From positions 563,001 through 627,000 of the forward strand of contig CP110972.1 of the NCBI GenBank assembly GCA_028869255.1: 64,000 nucleotides of DNA. The letters are read 5' to 3'. The first letter of the stretch is position 1, and each line of letters starts with the position of its first letter. This DNA is from Pseudomonas poae. Lineage in GTDB: Bacteria > Pseudomonadota > Gammaproteobacteria > Pseudomonadales > Pseudomonadaceae. Under the pieces are notes generated by a model. The model had not been told where the DNA came from, searched no databases, and worked only from the letters and a program-made list of their open reading frames with translations. Of this stretch, positions 16,949 through 26,103 are shown one piece after another. The translations under genes were made by a program, and so were the position numbers.

Positions 16949-17755
16949 TCAAGGGTGTTGTTTACGCCCCGCCATATGCTTCAAATACCCCACCAACAAA
17001 TCCAGCTCGCTGTCCGGCAACACAATGGTGGCGAACGCGGGCATCTTTGCCTGCGGCCAGTGGCGCAGGCTTTGCGGGTCACGGATATAGCGTTTGAGGA
17101 AATCGCCGCTGAAATATTCGGTGGGGTTGTAGGGAATATTCAGGTCCGGCCCCACCTGTGCATCGCCGGCACCATTGAGGCGATGGCACGCCAGGCAGTT
17201 TTTCTGGAACAACGCGAAGCCCTGATTGACCGGGTCATTCGCCGCCAGCTTGGGGTCGGGCAACAAGGCAGGGAAACGCTCCGAAACCGTCTTCAATTGC
17301 TTGATCCCAGAGATCTGAAACGGCCACTGCTCCGGGCTGATATGCCCGGCCTGCGGGTTGGTCCACACCAGGTAGAACGGGCCGGCACTCGGTTTGCCGT
17401 CGGCCAATGCGGGCCACGGGTGGGCCGGATCTTCCACGGCCAGCCAGGCGCGGGCGCCGTTTTTTTCCAGTAAAGGCGCGGCGGTCAGTTCGGCGGCGAA
17501 CCCATCCAGGGCCACGGCTTGCACATGGTTTTGCGGCTTGAGGCCCGGTAGGAGCACCGCCAACGGCACTGCGCGATAGGTCATGTGGCGCTTGTAGGAC
17601 ACGTCATCAGTGATCTGCACCGTTTGCGCATCCGGATGCTTGAGCAGGTCGGCGGTCTGCCAGGTCTTGCTGGCGTGATCGAGTTCGATGCTCAGTTGTG
17701 CAGCCGCAGCAGGCAGGCTGATGAGCAGGGCGAGCAGGGCAAGGATAAATTTCAC
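16949..17755 (-). CDS. c-type cytochrome with N-terminal SUOX-like domain
   Basis: A 268-residue exported electron carrier. The signal peptide (VKFILALLALLISLPAAAA) is followed by a domain resembling oxidoreductase molybdopterin-binding/SUOX folds (about 25-150). A C-terminal monohaem cytochrome c domain then carries C187, C190 and H191 (CLACH) and axial M238 (AKMPAF). I place the start at GTG 17755 because it yields a proper signal peptide. The open frame extends to 17926 but its extra residues are not credible. The ribosome-binding site is weak. Its redox partner is unknown. A 31-residue membrane peptide gene lies upstream on the same strand. Confidence 0.8.
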   Translation of the reverse strand: MKFILALLALLISLPAAAAQLSIELDHASKTWQTADLLKHPDAQTVQITDDVSYKRHMTYRAVPLAVLLPGLKPQNHVQAVALDGFAAELTAAPLLEKNGARAWLAVEDPAHPWPALADGKPSAGPFYLVWTNPQAGHISPEQWPFQISGIKQLKTVSERFPALLPDPKLAANDPVNQGFALFQKNCLACHRLNGAGDAQVGPDLNIPYNPTEYFSGDFLKRYIRDPQSLRHWPQAKMPAFATIVLPDSELDLLVGYLKHMAGRKQHP

Positions 17756-17918
17756 GAGGGTGGCCCGATGCAAAGTGACGATGGGGCTCACGATACCGGA
17801 AAATCCCACGCAAAACGGCAGCCCCTGCAACAGGACCGCTATACGCAATGTCCCGGCAGGTGCTGCCAAAAACTGCAGTTCTGGTGCTGTGAGTGCACGG
17901 AATGTGTGGGGTAGGGGG

Positions 17919-18014
17919 TCACCCAATAACCTTGGTTAAATTGGGCAAGATCAGAATCAGTGTGGTGGCGAAGAGAATAAGTCCCGCCTGACGTACTTTC
18001 GAATGTTTGAACAT
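17919..18014 (-). CDS. Predicted 31-residue single-pass membrane peptide
   Basis: ATG at 18014 opens a frame for MFKHSKVRQAGLILFATTLI plus 11 more residues, ending at TGA 17921-17919. It has a short basic N-terminus followed by about 20 hydrophobic residues, the look of a small inner-membrane peptide. It is upstream of and co-directional with the cytochrome gene. No family is recognised. The ribosome-binding site is modest (AAAGGCA about 9 nt upstream). Confidence 0.5.
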   Translation of the reverse strand: MFKHSKVRQAGLILFATTLILILPNLTKVIG

Positions 18015-18326
18015 GGCTGACTGCCTTTTGTTGTTATTCCTGAGCGTCAAATGCGTGCCGGTAAAACCACTATGCAGTGTTGACGTGTCGCTTTTCTTAC
18101 AGTTGCTCCAGCAAAACCCGGCAGCAACTTCTTACTGATTGAACCTTAGAGCCCTCGTTCTGCGCGGCTTAGATCCATTTCATATCAGCTAATCAGAATT
18201 TCAGCTTAAAACGGCATGAGGCCTATCGCCATCTTGGCGCCAAAGCCTTGGCTAGACAGCTAAAACGATTAATCAGGCAATACGCTAAGGGCCCTACCGT
18301 TCGTCCGAGCGTGGAGGTCAAAAGCA
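18015..18326. other. 312-bp intergenic region upstream of the thiolase gene
   Basis: No gene is recognised. The perfect palindrome TTGGCGCCAA lies at 18234-18243 and may be an operator. The stretch is richer in A/T than its surroundings and probably carries divergent promoters for the membrane peptide and the thiolase unit. Confidence 0.4.
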
Positions 18327-18407
18327 ATGAGCGCATCCGTCATTGAAACCGTGTCAATCGAGCCTAAGGTAAGGGCACACATGCACAGCGGTTCGAGGAC
18401 GTCATGA
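18327..18407 (+). CDS. Possible 26-codon leader ORF coupled to the thiolase gene
   Basis: ATG at 18327 follows GGAGG (spacing about 9 nt). The frame runs to a TGA that overlaps the thiolase ATG as ATGA (18404-18407). The peptide [20 protein letters not shown] and six more residues has no recognised family. The arrangement suggests translational coupling or a leader peptide, but a chance frame is possible. Confidence 0.3.
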   Translation: MSASVIETVSIEPKVRAHMHSGSRTS

Positions 18408-19609
18408 CCCAAGCTTTGATCTTTGATGCCATACGCACGCCACGGGGCAAAGGTAAGGCCGACGGCGCCTTGCACAGCGTCAAGCCGGTAAACCTGGTGG
18501 CCGGTTTGCTGACAGCGCTGGCGCAACGCAGCGACCTCGACACCCACCAGGTCGATGACATCGTGCTCGGCTGCGTGACCCCGATGGGCGACCAGGGCGC
18601 CGACATCGCCAAGACCGCTGCGCTGGTGGCGGACTGGGCCGTGAGCGTCGCCGGGGTGCAGGTCAACCGCTTTTGCGCCTCGGGCCTGGAGGCGGTCAAC
18701 CTCGGGGCGATGAAAGTGCGCTCCGGTTTTGAAGACCTGGTGGTGGTCGGCGGCGTCGAGTCCATGTCCCGCGTGCCCATGGGCAGCGATGGCGGTGCCT
18801 GGGTGCTCGACCCGCAAACCAATCTGCACAGCCACTTCACGCCCCAGGGCATCGGCGCGGACCTGATCGCCACCCTGGAAGGCTTCACGCGCGAGGACGT
18901 CGACACCTTTGCCCTACAGTCCCAGCAGAAAGCGGCCAGGGCCCGTGCAGATGGTTCCTTCAACAAATCGCTGATCGCAGTGCAGGACCAGAACGCTATC
19001 GTGCTGCTGGACCATGATGAATTTATTCGCGGCGATTCCACCCTTGAAGGCCTGGGCAAGCTCAAGCCCAGCTTCGAAATGATGGGGCAGATGGGCTTCG
19101 ACGCCACCGCATTGCGGGTCTACAGCCATGTGGAACGCATCCACCACGTGCACACACCCGGCAACAGCTCCGGCATCGTCGACGGCGCCGCGCTGATGTT
19201 GATCGGTTCCGAAGCCAAGGGCCGCGAGCTGGGCCTGCAACCGCGGGCGCGCATCGTCGCCACGGCAGTCACCAGTACCGACCCGACCATCATGCTCACC
19301 GGCCCCGCGCCGGCGACCCGCAAGGCCCTGGCCAAGGCCGGTTTGCGCATAGAAGACATCGACCTGTTCGAAGTCAACGAAGCCTTTGCCTCGGTGGTGC
19401 TCAAGTTCATCAAGGACATGCGCATCGACGCCTCGCGGGTCAACGTCAACGGTGGCTCCATCGCCATGGGCCACCCGTTGGGCGCCACCGGTTGCGCGAT
19501 TCTCGGCACCCTGCTCGACGAGTTGGAGGTGCGCCAGCAGCGCTACGGCCTGGCCACCCTGTGTGTCGGCGGTGGCATGGGCATCGCGACCATTATCGAA
19601 CGCCTCTGA
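18404..19609 (+). CDS. Acetyl-CoA C-acyltransferase (thiolase)
   Basis: A 401-residue thiolase that cleaves 3-ketoacyl-CoA to acetyl-CoA and a shortened acyl-CoA, or condenses two acetyl-CoA. The active-site nucleophile is C91 ([11 protein letters not shown]). NEAF, H357 (GHPLGATG) and the second catalytic C387 (CVGGGMG) are all present. The FadJ-like multifunctional enzyme gene follows after 16 nt, so the pair forms a beta-oxidation operon distinct from fadBA. The start overlaps a tiny upstream ORF by ATGA. Confidence 0.93.
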   Translation: MTQALIFDAIRTPRGKGKADGALHSVKPVNLVAGLLTALAQRSDLDTHQVDDIVLGCVTPMGDQGADIAKTAALVADWAVSVAGVQVNRFCASGLEAVNLGAMKVRSGFEDLVVVGGVESMSRVPMGSDGGAWVLDPQTNLHSHFTPQGIGADLIATLEGFTREDVDTFALQSQQKAARARADGSFNKSLIAVQDQNAIVLLDHDEFIRGDSTLEGLGKLKPSFEMMGQMGFDATALRVYSHVERIHHVHTPGNSSGIVDGAALMLIGSEAKGRELGLQPRARIVATAVTSTDPTIMLTGPAPATRKALAKAGLRIEDIDLFEVNEAFASVVLKFIKDMRIDASRVNVNGGSIAMGHPLGATGCAILGTLLDELEVRQQRYGLATLCVGGGMGIATIIERL

Positions 19610-19625
19610 GCCCAAGGAATTTGTC

Positions 19626-21773
19626 ATGACCCAAGCCATTCGTTACGAAAAAGGCCAGGACCAGATCGTGGTGCTGACCCTCGACATGCCCGGCCAGAGC
19701 GCCAACACCATGAACGGCGTGTACCGCGAGGCCATGGCGGCCACCGTTACGCGTCTGGAAGCGGAAAAGGAAGAAATTGCCGGGGTGATTATCACCTCGG
19801 CCAAGAAGACGTTTTTTGCCGGCGGCGACCTCAATGAGCTGATCAAAGTCGACCAGGCCCACGCCAGGGAATTCTACGACAGCGTGCGGGTGCTGAAGGC
19901 GCAACTGCGCCGCCTGGAAACCCTCGGCAGGCCGGTGGTCGCAGCGATCAATGGCGCGGCCCTGGGCGGCGGCTGGGAGATCTGCCTGGCGTGCCATTAC
20001 CGCGTCGCACTGGATGACACATCGGTGCAGCTCGGCTTGCCCGAGGTCACCCTGGGCCTGCTGCCGGGCGGCGGCGGGGTGGTGCGCATGGTGCGCATGC
20101 TCGGTCTGGAAAAGGCCCTGCCGTATTTGCTGGAAGGTAAAAAGGTCCGGCCGCAACAGGCGCTGCAAGCGGGCTTGATCAATGAGCTGGCGGCGAATCG
20201 CGATGAGCTGTTGGTCAAGTCCCGCGCCTGGATTCTGGCTAACCCGCAGGCCCGGCAGCCGTGGGACACCAAGGGGTATCAGATCCCTGGCGGCACGCCG
20301 TCGAACCCCCAAGTGGCACAGATGCTGGCGATTGCGCCGTCGATTTTGCGCAGCAAGACCCAAGGCTGCTTCCCGGCCCCGGAAAAAATCCTCTGCGCCG
20401 CCGTGGAAGGCGCCCAGGTGGATTTCGACACCGCGCACCTGATCGAAACCCGCTATTTCACCGAGCTTGTTACCGGGCAAGTGGCGAAAAACATGATCGG
20501 CACCTTCTGGTTTCAGCTCAACGAAATCAACGCCGGCAGCTCGCGGCCACGGGGCTTTGCGCCTTACGTGACGCGCAAGGTCGGCGTGCTTGGCGCCGGG
20601 ATGATGGGCGCGGGCATTGCCTACGTCAGTGCCTGCGCGGGCGTCGAGGTGGTGCTCAAGGACGTCAACCTGGCGGCGGCCGAGAAGGGCAAGGCGCACT
20701 CAGCGGCGCTGCTGGACAAGAAGGTCAGCCGTGGGCAATTGACCGCCGAGCAGCGGGAAACCACCCTGGCGCGCATCCATCCTACGCAGGATGACGCCGA
20801 CCTTGCCGGCTGCGACCTGATCATCGAGGCCGTGTTCGAAGACCGCGAGCTCAAGGCCAAGGTCTCGGCCGCTGCGCAACATAGGGTTGGCGCCGACGCG
20901 GTGATCGCCTCCAACACCTCCACCTTGCCCATCAGCGGCCTGGCCACGGCGGTGCCCGACCCTGGCAAGTTTATCGGCCTGCATTTCTTCAGCCCGGTGG
21001 ACAAGATGCCCCTGGTGGAAATCATCAAGGGCGCCCGCACCTCGGACGAAACCCTGGCGCGAGGTTTCGATTTCGTACTGCAAATCAAGAAAACCCCGAT
21101 AGTGGTCAACGACAGCCGTGGCTTCTTCACCTCGCGGGTGTTCGGCACGTTTACCAACGAAGGGATCGCCATGTTGGGCGAAGGCGTGGCCGCGCCGATG
21201 ATCGAAACCGAAGCGCGCAAGGCGGGGATGCCGGTCGGGCCGTTGGCGGTTTCCGATGAAGTGTCGCTCAGCTTGATGAGCCATATCCGACAGCAAGCGG
21301 CGAAGGATCTTCAGGCGGAAGGTAAAGCCGTGCCGACGCATCCGGCGACGGTGGTGATTGACCTGTTGGTGAATGAGTACAGACGCACGGGCAAGGCGGC
21401 GGGAGGTGGTTTTTACGCGTACCCCGCAGGTGCGCAGAAACACCTGTGGCCCGAGCTGAAAACGCGCTTCGAACAGCCAGGCAAACAGATTTCGCCACAG
21501 GATGTACGCGACCGGTTGCTGTTTATTCAGGCTATCGAAACCGTGCGCTGCGTGGAGGAGGGTGTGTTGACGTCCACGGCGGACGCCAACGTGGGGTCGA
21601 TCTTCGGAATTGGCTTTGCCGCATGGAGTGGCGGCGCACTGCAGTTTATCAATCAGTACGGGCTGAATGGCTTTATCGCCCGGGCGCGTTATCTGGCCGA
21701 GCAGTACGGCGAGCGCTTCTCACCGCCCGCACTGTTGTTGGAAAAAGCTGCACAAGGTGAAGCCTTTCGGTGA
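19626..21773 (+). CDS. FadJ-like enoyl-CoA hydratase / 3-hydroxyacyl-CoA dehydrogenase
   Basis: A 715-residue bifunctional beta-oxidation enzyme. The N-terminal crotonase domain (about 10-190) has FFAGGDLNEL and the NGAALGGGWEICLACHYR segment. An NAD-binding 3-hydroxyacyl-CoA dehydrogenase domain starts near residue 320 (GVLGAGMMGAGIAYVSA), with HFFSPVDKMPLVEII and NDSRGFFTSRV further on. A C-terminal dehydrogenase helical domain completes the protein. ATG 19626 is preceded by AAGGA. A much longer frame upstream is out-of-phase thiolase sequence. With the upstream thiolase it performs the last three steps of beta-oxidation. Confidence 0.93.
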   Translation: MTQAIRYEKGQDQIVVLTLDMPGQSANTMNGVYREAMAATVTRLEAEKEEIAGVIITSAKKTFFAGGDLNELIKVDQAHAREFYDSVRVLKAQLRRLETLGRPVVAAINGAALGGGWEICLACHYRVALDDTSVQLGLPEVTLGLLPGGGGVVRMVRMLGLEKALPYLLEGKKVRPQQALQAGLINELAANRDELLVKSRAWILANPQARQPWDTKGYQIPGGTPSNPQVAQMLAIAPSILRSKTQGCFPAPEKILCAAVEGAQVDFDTAHLIETRYFTELVTGQVAKNMIGTFWFQLNEINAGSSRPRGFAPYVTRKVGVLGAGMMGAGIAYVSACAGVEVVLKDVNLAAAEKGKAHSAALLDKKVSRGQLTAEQRETTLARIHPTQDDADLAGCDLIIEAVFEDRELKAKVSAAAQHRVGADAVIASNTSTLPISGLATAVPDPGKFIGLHFFSPVDKMPLVEIIKGARTSDETLARGFDFVLQIKKTPIVVNDSRGFFTSRVFGTFTNEGIAMLGEGVAAPMIETEARKAGMPVGPLAVSDEVSLSLMSHIRQQAAKDLQAEGKAVPTHPATVVIDLLVNEYRRTGKAAGGGFYAYPAGAQKHLWPELKTRFEQPGKQISPQDVRDRLLFIQAIETVRCVEEGVLTSTADANVGSIFGIGFAAWSGGALQFINQYGLNGFIARARYLAEQYGERFSPPALLLEKAAQGEAFR

Positions 21774-21800
21774 TCAGTAGGTGGGAAGCAACCGGGGCTT

Positions 21801-21823
21801 GCCTTGAGGGGGTATTTCAAGGC
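21801..21823. other. Weak stem-loop after the FadJ-like gene
   Basis: GCCTTGA and TCAAGGC pair around a 9-nt loop, 27 nt after the stop codon. No T run follows, so terminator function is doubtful. Confidence 0.3.
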
Positions 21824-21870
21824 AGGCTCTGGGGTGTGCATTATTCCCATCACCGTGTCAGGTATTTTTT

Positions 21871-22596
21871 ATGTCGCTACGCGTCTGTATCCTGGAAACC
21901 GATATCCTGCGTCCAGGCTTGATCGACCAATACCAAGGGTACGGGCAGATGTTCAAGCGCCTGTTCTCCAAGCAGCCGATACCCGCCGAGTTTGTCGTGT
22001 ACAACGTGGTGCAGGGTGAATACCCGTCGGACGACGAAGTGTTTGACGCGTACCTGATCACCGGCAGCAAGGCCGATTCCTTCGGTACCGACCCGTGGAT
22101 CCAGACCCTCAAGACCTACCTGCTCGAGCGTTATGAACGCGGCGATAAATTGCTGGGTATCTGCTTTGGCCATCAACTGTTGGCGCTGCTGCTGGGCGGC
22201 AAGACCGAGCGTGCCGGCCAGGGGTGGGGCATGGGCATCCACGACTACAAACTCGACGCCAAGGCGCCGTGGATGAGCCCCGAAGTGCAAGAACTGACGC
22301 TATTGATCAGCCACCAGGACCAGGTGACCACCCTGCCGGAAAATGCCACGGTCATAGCCTCCAGCGATTTTTGCCCGTTCGCCGCGTACCACATCGGCGA
22401 CCAGGTGCTGTGCTTCCAGGGCCACCCGGAATTTATCCACGATTATTCCCGCGAACTGCTGGAGATTCTTCAGACGACCTTGGGCGAAAAGGTCTACACC
22501 AACGGTGTATCGAGCCTGAAGCGCGACCACCACGGCGTCACCGTGGCGGAATGGATGATGCGCTTTGTGGCCCACAAGCCCGAGGCCCGCGTTTAA
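21871..22596 (+). CDS. Class I glutamine amidotransferase-like protein
   Basis: A 241-residue stand-alone GATase1 domain related to the amidotransferase part of GMP synthase. The nucleophile C98 in GICFGHQ and the H185/E187 pair in GHPEF form the triad, so glutaminase activity looks intact. No synthetase partner is adjacent, and the substrate is unknown. Its stop codon overlaps that of the convergent CorA-like gene. Confidence 0.88.
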   Translation: MSLRVCILETDILRPGLIDQYQGYGQMFKRLFSKQPIPAEFVVYNVVQGEYPSDDEVFDAYLITGSKADSFGTDPWIQTLKTYLLERYERGDKLLGICFGHQLLALLLGGKTERAGQGWGMGIHDYKLDAKAPWMSPEVQELTLLISHQDQVTTLPENATVIASSDFCPFAAYHIGDQVLCFQGHPEFIHDYSRELLEILQTTLGEKVYTNGVSSLKRDHHGVTVAEWMMRFVAHKPEARV

Positions 22597-23564
22597 AGCC
22601 AGCCCGACCGCTTGAAGCTGGCCCATAGGCCGGTGCACCCCGCCGCAATAAACCCGAGCACCGCAAAATAGCCGTAGTGCCATTGCAGCTCGGGCATATT
22701 CTGGAAGTTCATCCCATAAATCCCCGCCACCGCCGTGGGGAATGCCAGGATCGCCGCCCACGCGGCGAACTTGCGCTGCACCACGCTCTGGCGCGAGGCC
22801 TCCAGCAACACACCGATCTCGATGGTCTGGCTGGCGATATCGCGCAGGGTGGTGAGGTCTTCCATCTGCCGCGTCACGTGGATCTGCACATCACGGAAGT
22901 ACGGGCGCATGTTCTTGTCGATAAACGGAAAGCTCAGCTTCTGCAGCTCCTGGCTGATCTCCACCATGGGCGCCACATATCGCTTGAGCCGCAGCACATC
23001 GCGGCGCAGGCCGTGAAGGTTCTGGATATCGCGCTCGCTCAGTGAGCTGCACAGCACGTTGCGCTCCAGCTCATCAATCTCGGCATGGATCGCTTCGCTC
23101 ACCGGCTGATAGTTTTCGGTGACGAAATCCAGCAGTGCATACAGTACGAAATCTTCCCCATGCTCCAGCAACAGCGGCCGCGCCTCACAGCGTTGACGCA
23201 CAAAGCCGTAGGACGCCGAGTGACCGTTACGGGCGGTGATGATGTAACCGTTGCCGGCAAAAATATGGGTTTCGATGAACTCCAGCTTGCCGTTCTCGCG
23301 CACCGGTGAATAGGTGACGATAAACAGCGCATCCCCGAAGGTTTCCAGCTTGGGGCGGCTGTGTTTTTCCAGGGCGTCTTCGATGGCCAATTCATGCAGG
23401 TTGAACTGGCGTTGCAGGTTGGCCAGCTCCTGGGCGTTGGGCTCTTCCAGGCCGATCCACACAAAGTGATCGGGTTTGGCGGCCCAGGCTGCGCCTTCGT
23501 CGAGGGTGATATCAGTGACTTTCTTTCCGGCGCTGTAAACGGCGGCCGCAACAACTCTACCCAT
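22593..23564 (-). CDS. CorA-family divalent cation transporter
   Basis: A 323-residue membrane protein with a long cytosolic N-terminal alpha/beta domain and coiled helices (about 1-260). Two C-terminal transmembrane segments (about 262-282 and 295-315) flank the selectivity motif GMN at 284-286 (YGMNF). CorA proteins form pentameric Mg2+/Co2+ channels, and some relatives export Zn2+. The gene converges on the amidotransferase gene with a 4-nt overlap of stop codons. Confidence 0.9.
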   Translation of the reverse strand: MGRVVAAAVYSAGKKVTDITLDEGAAWAAKPDHFVWIGLEEPNAQELANLQRQFNLHELAIEDALEKHSRPKLETFGDALFIVTYSPVRENGKLEFIETHIFAGNGYIITARNGHSASYGFVRQRCEARPLLLEHGEDFVLYALLDFVTENYQPVSEAIHAEIDELERNVLCSSLSERDIQNLHGLRRDVLRLKRYVAPMVEISQELQKLSFPFIDKNMRPYFRDVQIHVTRQMEDLTTLRDIASQTIEIGVLLEASRQSVVQRKFAAWAAILAFPTAVAGIYGMNFQNMPELQWHYGYFAVLGFIAAGCTGLWASFKRSGWL

Positions 23565-23662
23565 GATGCTGATCGCTTCTTATTAGGAGGACAGGTGTTG
23601 GGCAGCTTAGCTTGAATGGCGTTCCGTAGTAGCTTTGGCAGATGTTCTAGAGGCGAGCTTTT

Positions 23663-23706
23663 TGTGGCGAGCGAGCTTGCTCGCGTTGGCGTGCGAAGCG
23701 CGCCCA
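23663..23706. repeat. Single REP element (TGTGGCGAGCGAGC type)
   Basis: One REP unit with stem GCGAGC/GCTCGC followed by a second small stem (GGCGTGCGAAGCGCGCC). No inverted partner is nearby. Confidence 0.6.
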
Positions 23707-23713
23707 AAAGTAC

Positions 23714-24435
23714 CTAAGCAGATTGCAACTCCCGATCCATCCCCGCAATGCACGCATCCATCTGTGCCTGACAAGCCTGCATCAACGCCGGAATGTCATC
23801 CGGAGTCAGCCCAGCCGTAGGAATCGGCGGCAACGAGCGTATGAGTACATCACCGCTGTTCCAGCGATTGAGCTGCATGTGGGTCACGTAATTGCTGGCA
23901 CACACCTGCACAATCGGTACACCGGCCGCAATCGCCATATGGAACGCGCCTTTCTTGAAAGGCAGCAGGCCCTTGCCCATATTGCGCGTGCCCTCCGGAA
24001 ACACCCAGATCGACGTGTCCTCATGCTGCAAAGTGTGCGTGGTGGTCAGCATCGCACGGCGCGCCTTGTGCGCATTGCCCCGGTCGATCAGCACATTGCC
24101 CGCCAGCCAAAACAACTGGCCGAACAGCGGCACCCATTTCAGGCTTTTTTGGCGATACACACCGTGCGGTGGGGCACCACATTGCCGAACACAAACAGGT
24201 CGTAGTTGGACTGGTGATTGGCGATGATCACGCACGTTCCCGGCTTGTTGCGCAGCGAGTCCACGTCCGTCTTCACGTTTAAACGCAATAGCCACATCGC
24301 CGGCAGTGCATACAGGCGAGCACACAAGCGGCTGTTGTCCGGGTTGAACGGCCGGCACACACCAATCAGCACGCCCAGTACACCGGCGAGCATAAAGTGC
24401 AGGCCCATCAACAACATACGCAACAGAAAAAGCAT
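23714..24435 (-). pseudogene. 1-acyl-sn-glycerol-3-phosphate acyltransferase (PlsC-like), frameshifted
   Basis: Two overlapping frames together encode one PlsC-family enzyme of about 240 residues, which acylates lysophosphatidate in phospholipid synthesis. The N-terminal part from ATG 24435 has a membrane segment (MLFLLRMLLMGLHFMLAGVL) and the NHQSNYD catalytic block (HX4D). The C-terminal part, in the next frame, has the FPEGTR block. The break is at a run of six A (24145-24150, minus strand). Seven A would read AKKSLKWVPLFGQ without interruption. This may be sequencing error, real inactivation or slippage. Confidence 0.8.
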
Positions 24436-24600
24436 CGACACGGCCCATCGGGACAAAGGTGGCGCAGTGTACGGTTGTGCACTGTATTCGGCAATTACCC
24501 CGGTAGAGGTAGGAGATAGGCGATGTTTAAGTACATGTTTCAACATCTGCGGGCAGCGGCAGGCTAGAGCGTTTACGGAGGATTCGTATTTATAGGCAAG

Positions 24601-24626
24601 AAAAAGCCCGACTAAAGGTCGGGCTT
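24601..24626 (-). terminator. Terminator of the crotonase gene
   Basis: On the minus strand GCCCGAC-CTTTA-GTCGGGC is followed by TTTTT, about 20 nt after the crotonase stop codon. Confidence 0.85.
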
Positions 24627-24646
24627 TGGTGTTTCAGTAGCAGGGG

Positions 24647-25339
24647 TTAGCTCAGGATATGGCCCTGGTCCTGGATGATTGCGTCGTCCAAAGCTTCCAG
24701 CAGTGCCTTACGCACCTTCAGCTTGGTGTGCTTGTGGGCATTCATATTGAGCTTCTTCAACTGGCGTGCCGCTTCCAGAGCCGCCGCCTGCAGCTCCTCC
24801 GGCGCCACCACCTTATCGAGGAACCCGGCACCCAGGGCGCCCTGCGGGTCGAACATCTCGGCATTGATCACCGAGCGATGAAACGCCGACTTACGCAGAC
24901 GATCCCGTGCCAACTCGATGCCGGCGTGGTGCATGGTCATGCCGATTGCCACTTCATTCAGACCAATGCTGAACGGGCCTTCCACACCAATCCGATAATC
25001 CGCCGACAACAGCAGGAATGCGCCCTTGGCCACCGCATGCCCAGGGCACGCCACAATCACCGGGAACGGGTGCGACAACAGGCGCCGGGCCAAGGTCGAG
25101 CCCGCTGTCACCAGGCCGATCGCCTCTTTAGGGCCGGCCGTCATCACTTTCAAATCATAACCACCCGACAGAATCCCCGGCGTCCCGGTGACGATCACCA
25201 CCGCCCGATCCTTCTCGGCCTGGTCCAGCGCTGTATTAAACGCACTCACCACATCCGGAGAAATGGCATTCACCTTGCCGTTGCTCAAGGTCAGGGTCGC
25301 GATACCGTCTTCGAGGTGGTAAGCAATCAACTCACTCAT
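24647..25339 (-). CDS. Crotonase / enoyl-CoA hydratase family protein
   Basis: A 230-residue single-domain crotonase. It begins MSELIAYHLEDGIATLTLSN, and the oxyanion-hole segments GTPGILSGGYDLKVM and CPGHAVAKGAFLLLSADYRI are visible. The usual catalytic Glu pair is not clear, so the reaction (hydration, isomerisation or thioester hydrolysis) is unsure. ATG 25339 is chosen because it starts the conserved first beta strand. The frame itself extends to 25396. Confidence 0.82.
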   Translation of the reverse strand: MSELIAYHLEDGIATLTLSNGKVNAISPDVVSAFNTALDQAEKDRAVVIVTGTPGILSGGYDLKVMTAGPKEAIGLVTAGSTLARRLLSHPFPVIVACPGHAVAKGAFLLLSADYRIGVEGPFSIGLNEVAIGMTMHHAGIELARDRLRKSAFHRSVINAEMFDPQGALGAGFLDKVVAPEELQAAALEAARQLKKLNMNAHKHTKLKVRKALLEALDDAIIQDQGHILS

Positions 25340-25593
25340 GACGCGGTTCCTTGTAGGACTTGTTATAGAAGTGCATGCACAAACGTTACCCACCACGCCC
25401 GCCCCGGTAAAGCGCCGTGACTGACTACCCAGTCAGACTTTTCCCGCATGCCAGCCGCTGAATAGCCCATGGCCGGGCGCAACAGCCGTTCCAGACCTAC
25501 GCCGCCAATGCCCAAGAATGGCAGAATCACCGCCCCCTGCCAGGCGGGTAACGGCATAACCGTCTAAGCGCATGAAAATTCTGAAAAAAACCT
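25340..25593. other. Region between the crotonase gene and tRNA-Ser promoter
   Basis: No gene can be supported. A 64-codon minus-strand frame (25363-25557) has hydrophobic N-terminal residues (MPLPAWQGAVILPFLGIGGV) but no good ribosome-binding site or recognised family. Confidence 0.3.
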
Positions 25594-25622
25594 TTGCCAT
25601 CAGAAAGGCTTTCGACTACATT
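25594..25622 (+). promoter_or_regulatory. Sigma-70-type promoter of tRNA-Ser
   Basis: TTGCCA at 25594-25599 and TACATT at 25617-25622 are separated by 17 nt. A GC-rich discriminator (AGCGCGCC) follows, as expected for stable RNA promoters. Confidence 0.6.
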
Positions 25623-25660
25623 AGCGCGCCTCGACAGACTGAACTGGTTTGCCGAGATAC

Positions 25661-25750
25661 GGTGAAGTGTCCGAGTGGCTTAAGGAGCACGCCTGGAAAG
25701 TGTGTATACAAGAAATTGTATCGAGAGTTCGAATCTCTCCTTCACCGCCA
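25661..25750 (+). tRNA. tRNA-Ser (anticodon GGA)
   Basis: A 90-nt class II tRNA. The acceptor stem GGTGAAG pairs with CTTCACC before GCCA. The anticodon stem CACGC/GTGTG holds loop CTGGAAA with anticodon GGA. The long variable arm has stem ATACAA/TTGTAT, and TTCGAAT is the T loop. The 3' CCA is encoded. A strong terminator follows. The unusual accessory patch just downstream is consistent with tRNA genes serving as integration sites, although I found no clear attachment repeat. Confidence 0.97.
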
Positions 25751-25762
25751 AATTTGATGTAA

Positions 25763-25800
25763 ACAAAACCCCTGGTTTCGAGAGAAACCAGGGGTTTTGT
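25763..25800 (+). terminator. Terminator of tRNA-Ser
   Basis: A 16-bp perfect stem (ACAAAACCCCTGGTTT with its complement) has a CGAGAG loop and ends in TTTTGT. Confidence 0.85.
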
Positions 25801-25947
25801 GATTTCTAGGGTTTGAAAGCGTGCGTTTCTTAGACCAATCGCATGGGATGTCCATACGCCGACTTATGACATCCAGTAAATCACACCCATCGCGCAAAGG
25901 AATCGAGCACAACAACGCAAAATCGCTGAGTACGACGGCATCACTAC

Positions 25948-26103
25948 TTATCTCCCCCGTAGCGCAAGGTTTTCCATAACTTGAGTAACCGCCCGCAGCC
26001 GATAACTCGCAGCATCAAGCAGTATCTCTAGCGGTACGGTGGTGTCGATGAAAAGGGCGGGTGTGGCGCTGTCGTTGCTGGTGAGGGCCATGTATTTATT
26101 CAT
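25948..26103 (-). CDS. Small hypothetical protein, DUF3077-like pattern
   Basis: A 51-residue frame from ATG 26103, preceded by GGAGT at ideal spacing. The middle segment (PALFIDTTVPLEILLDAASY) resembles the short LF-V-V--E-AL--AS pattern of the Pseudomonas DUF3077/DUF6124 small proteins, but this is recollection of a pattern rather than a search. An in-frame GTG at 26148 would add 15 residues. The function is unknown. Confidence 0.45.
   Translation of the reverse strand: MNKYMALTSNDSATPALFIDTTVPLEILLDAASYRLRAVTQVMENLALRGR

Noticed and set aside
24145..24150. Programmed -1 frameshift in the PlsC-like gene
   Set aside because: The zero-frame layout is C AAA AAA rather than the classic A AAA AAG heptamer, and five other genes show the same kind of single-base defect, so read error is the simpler account.
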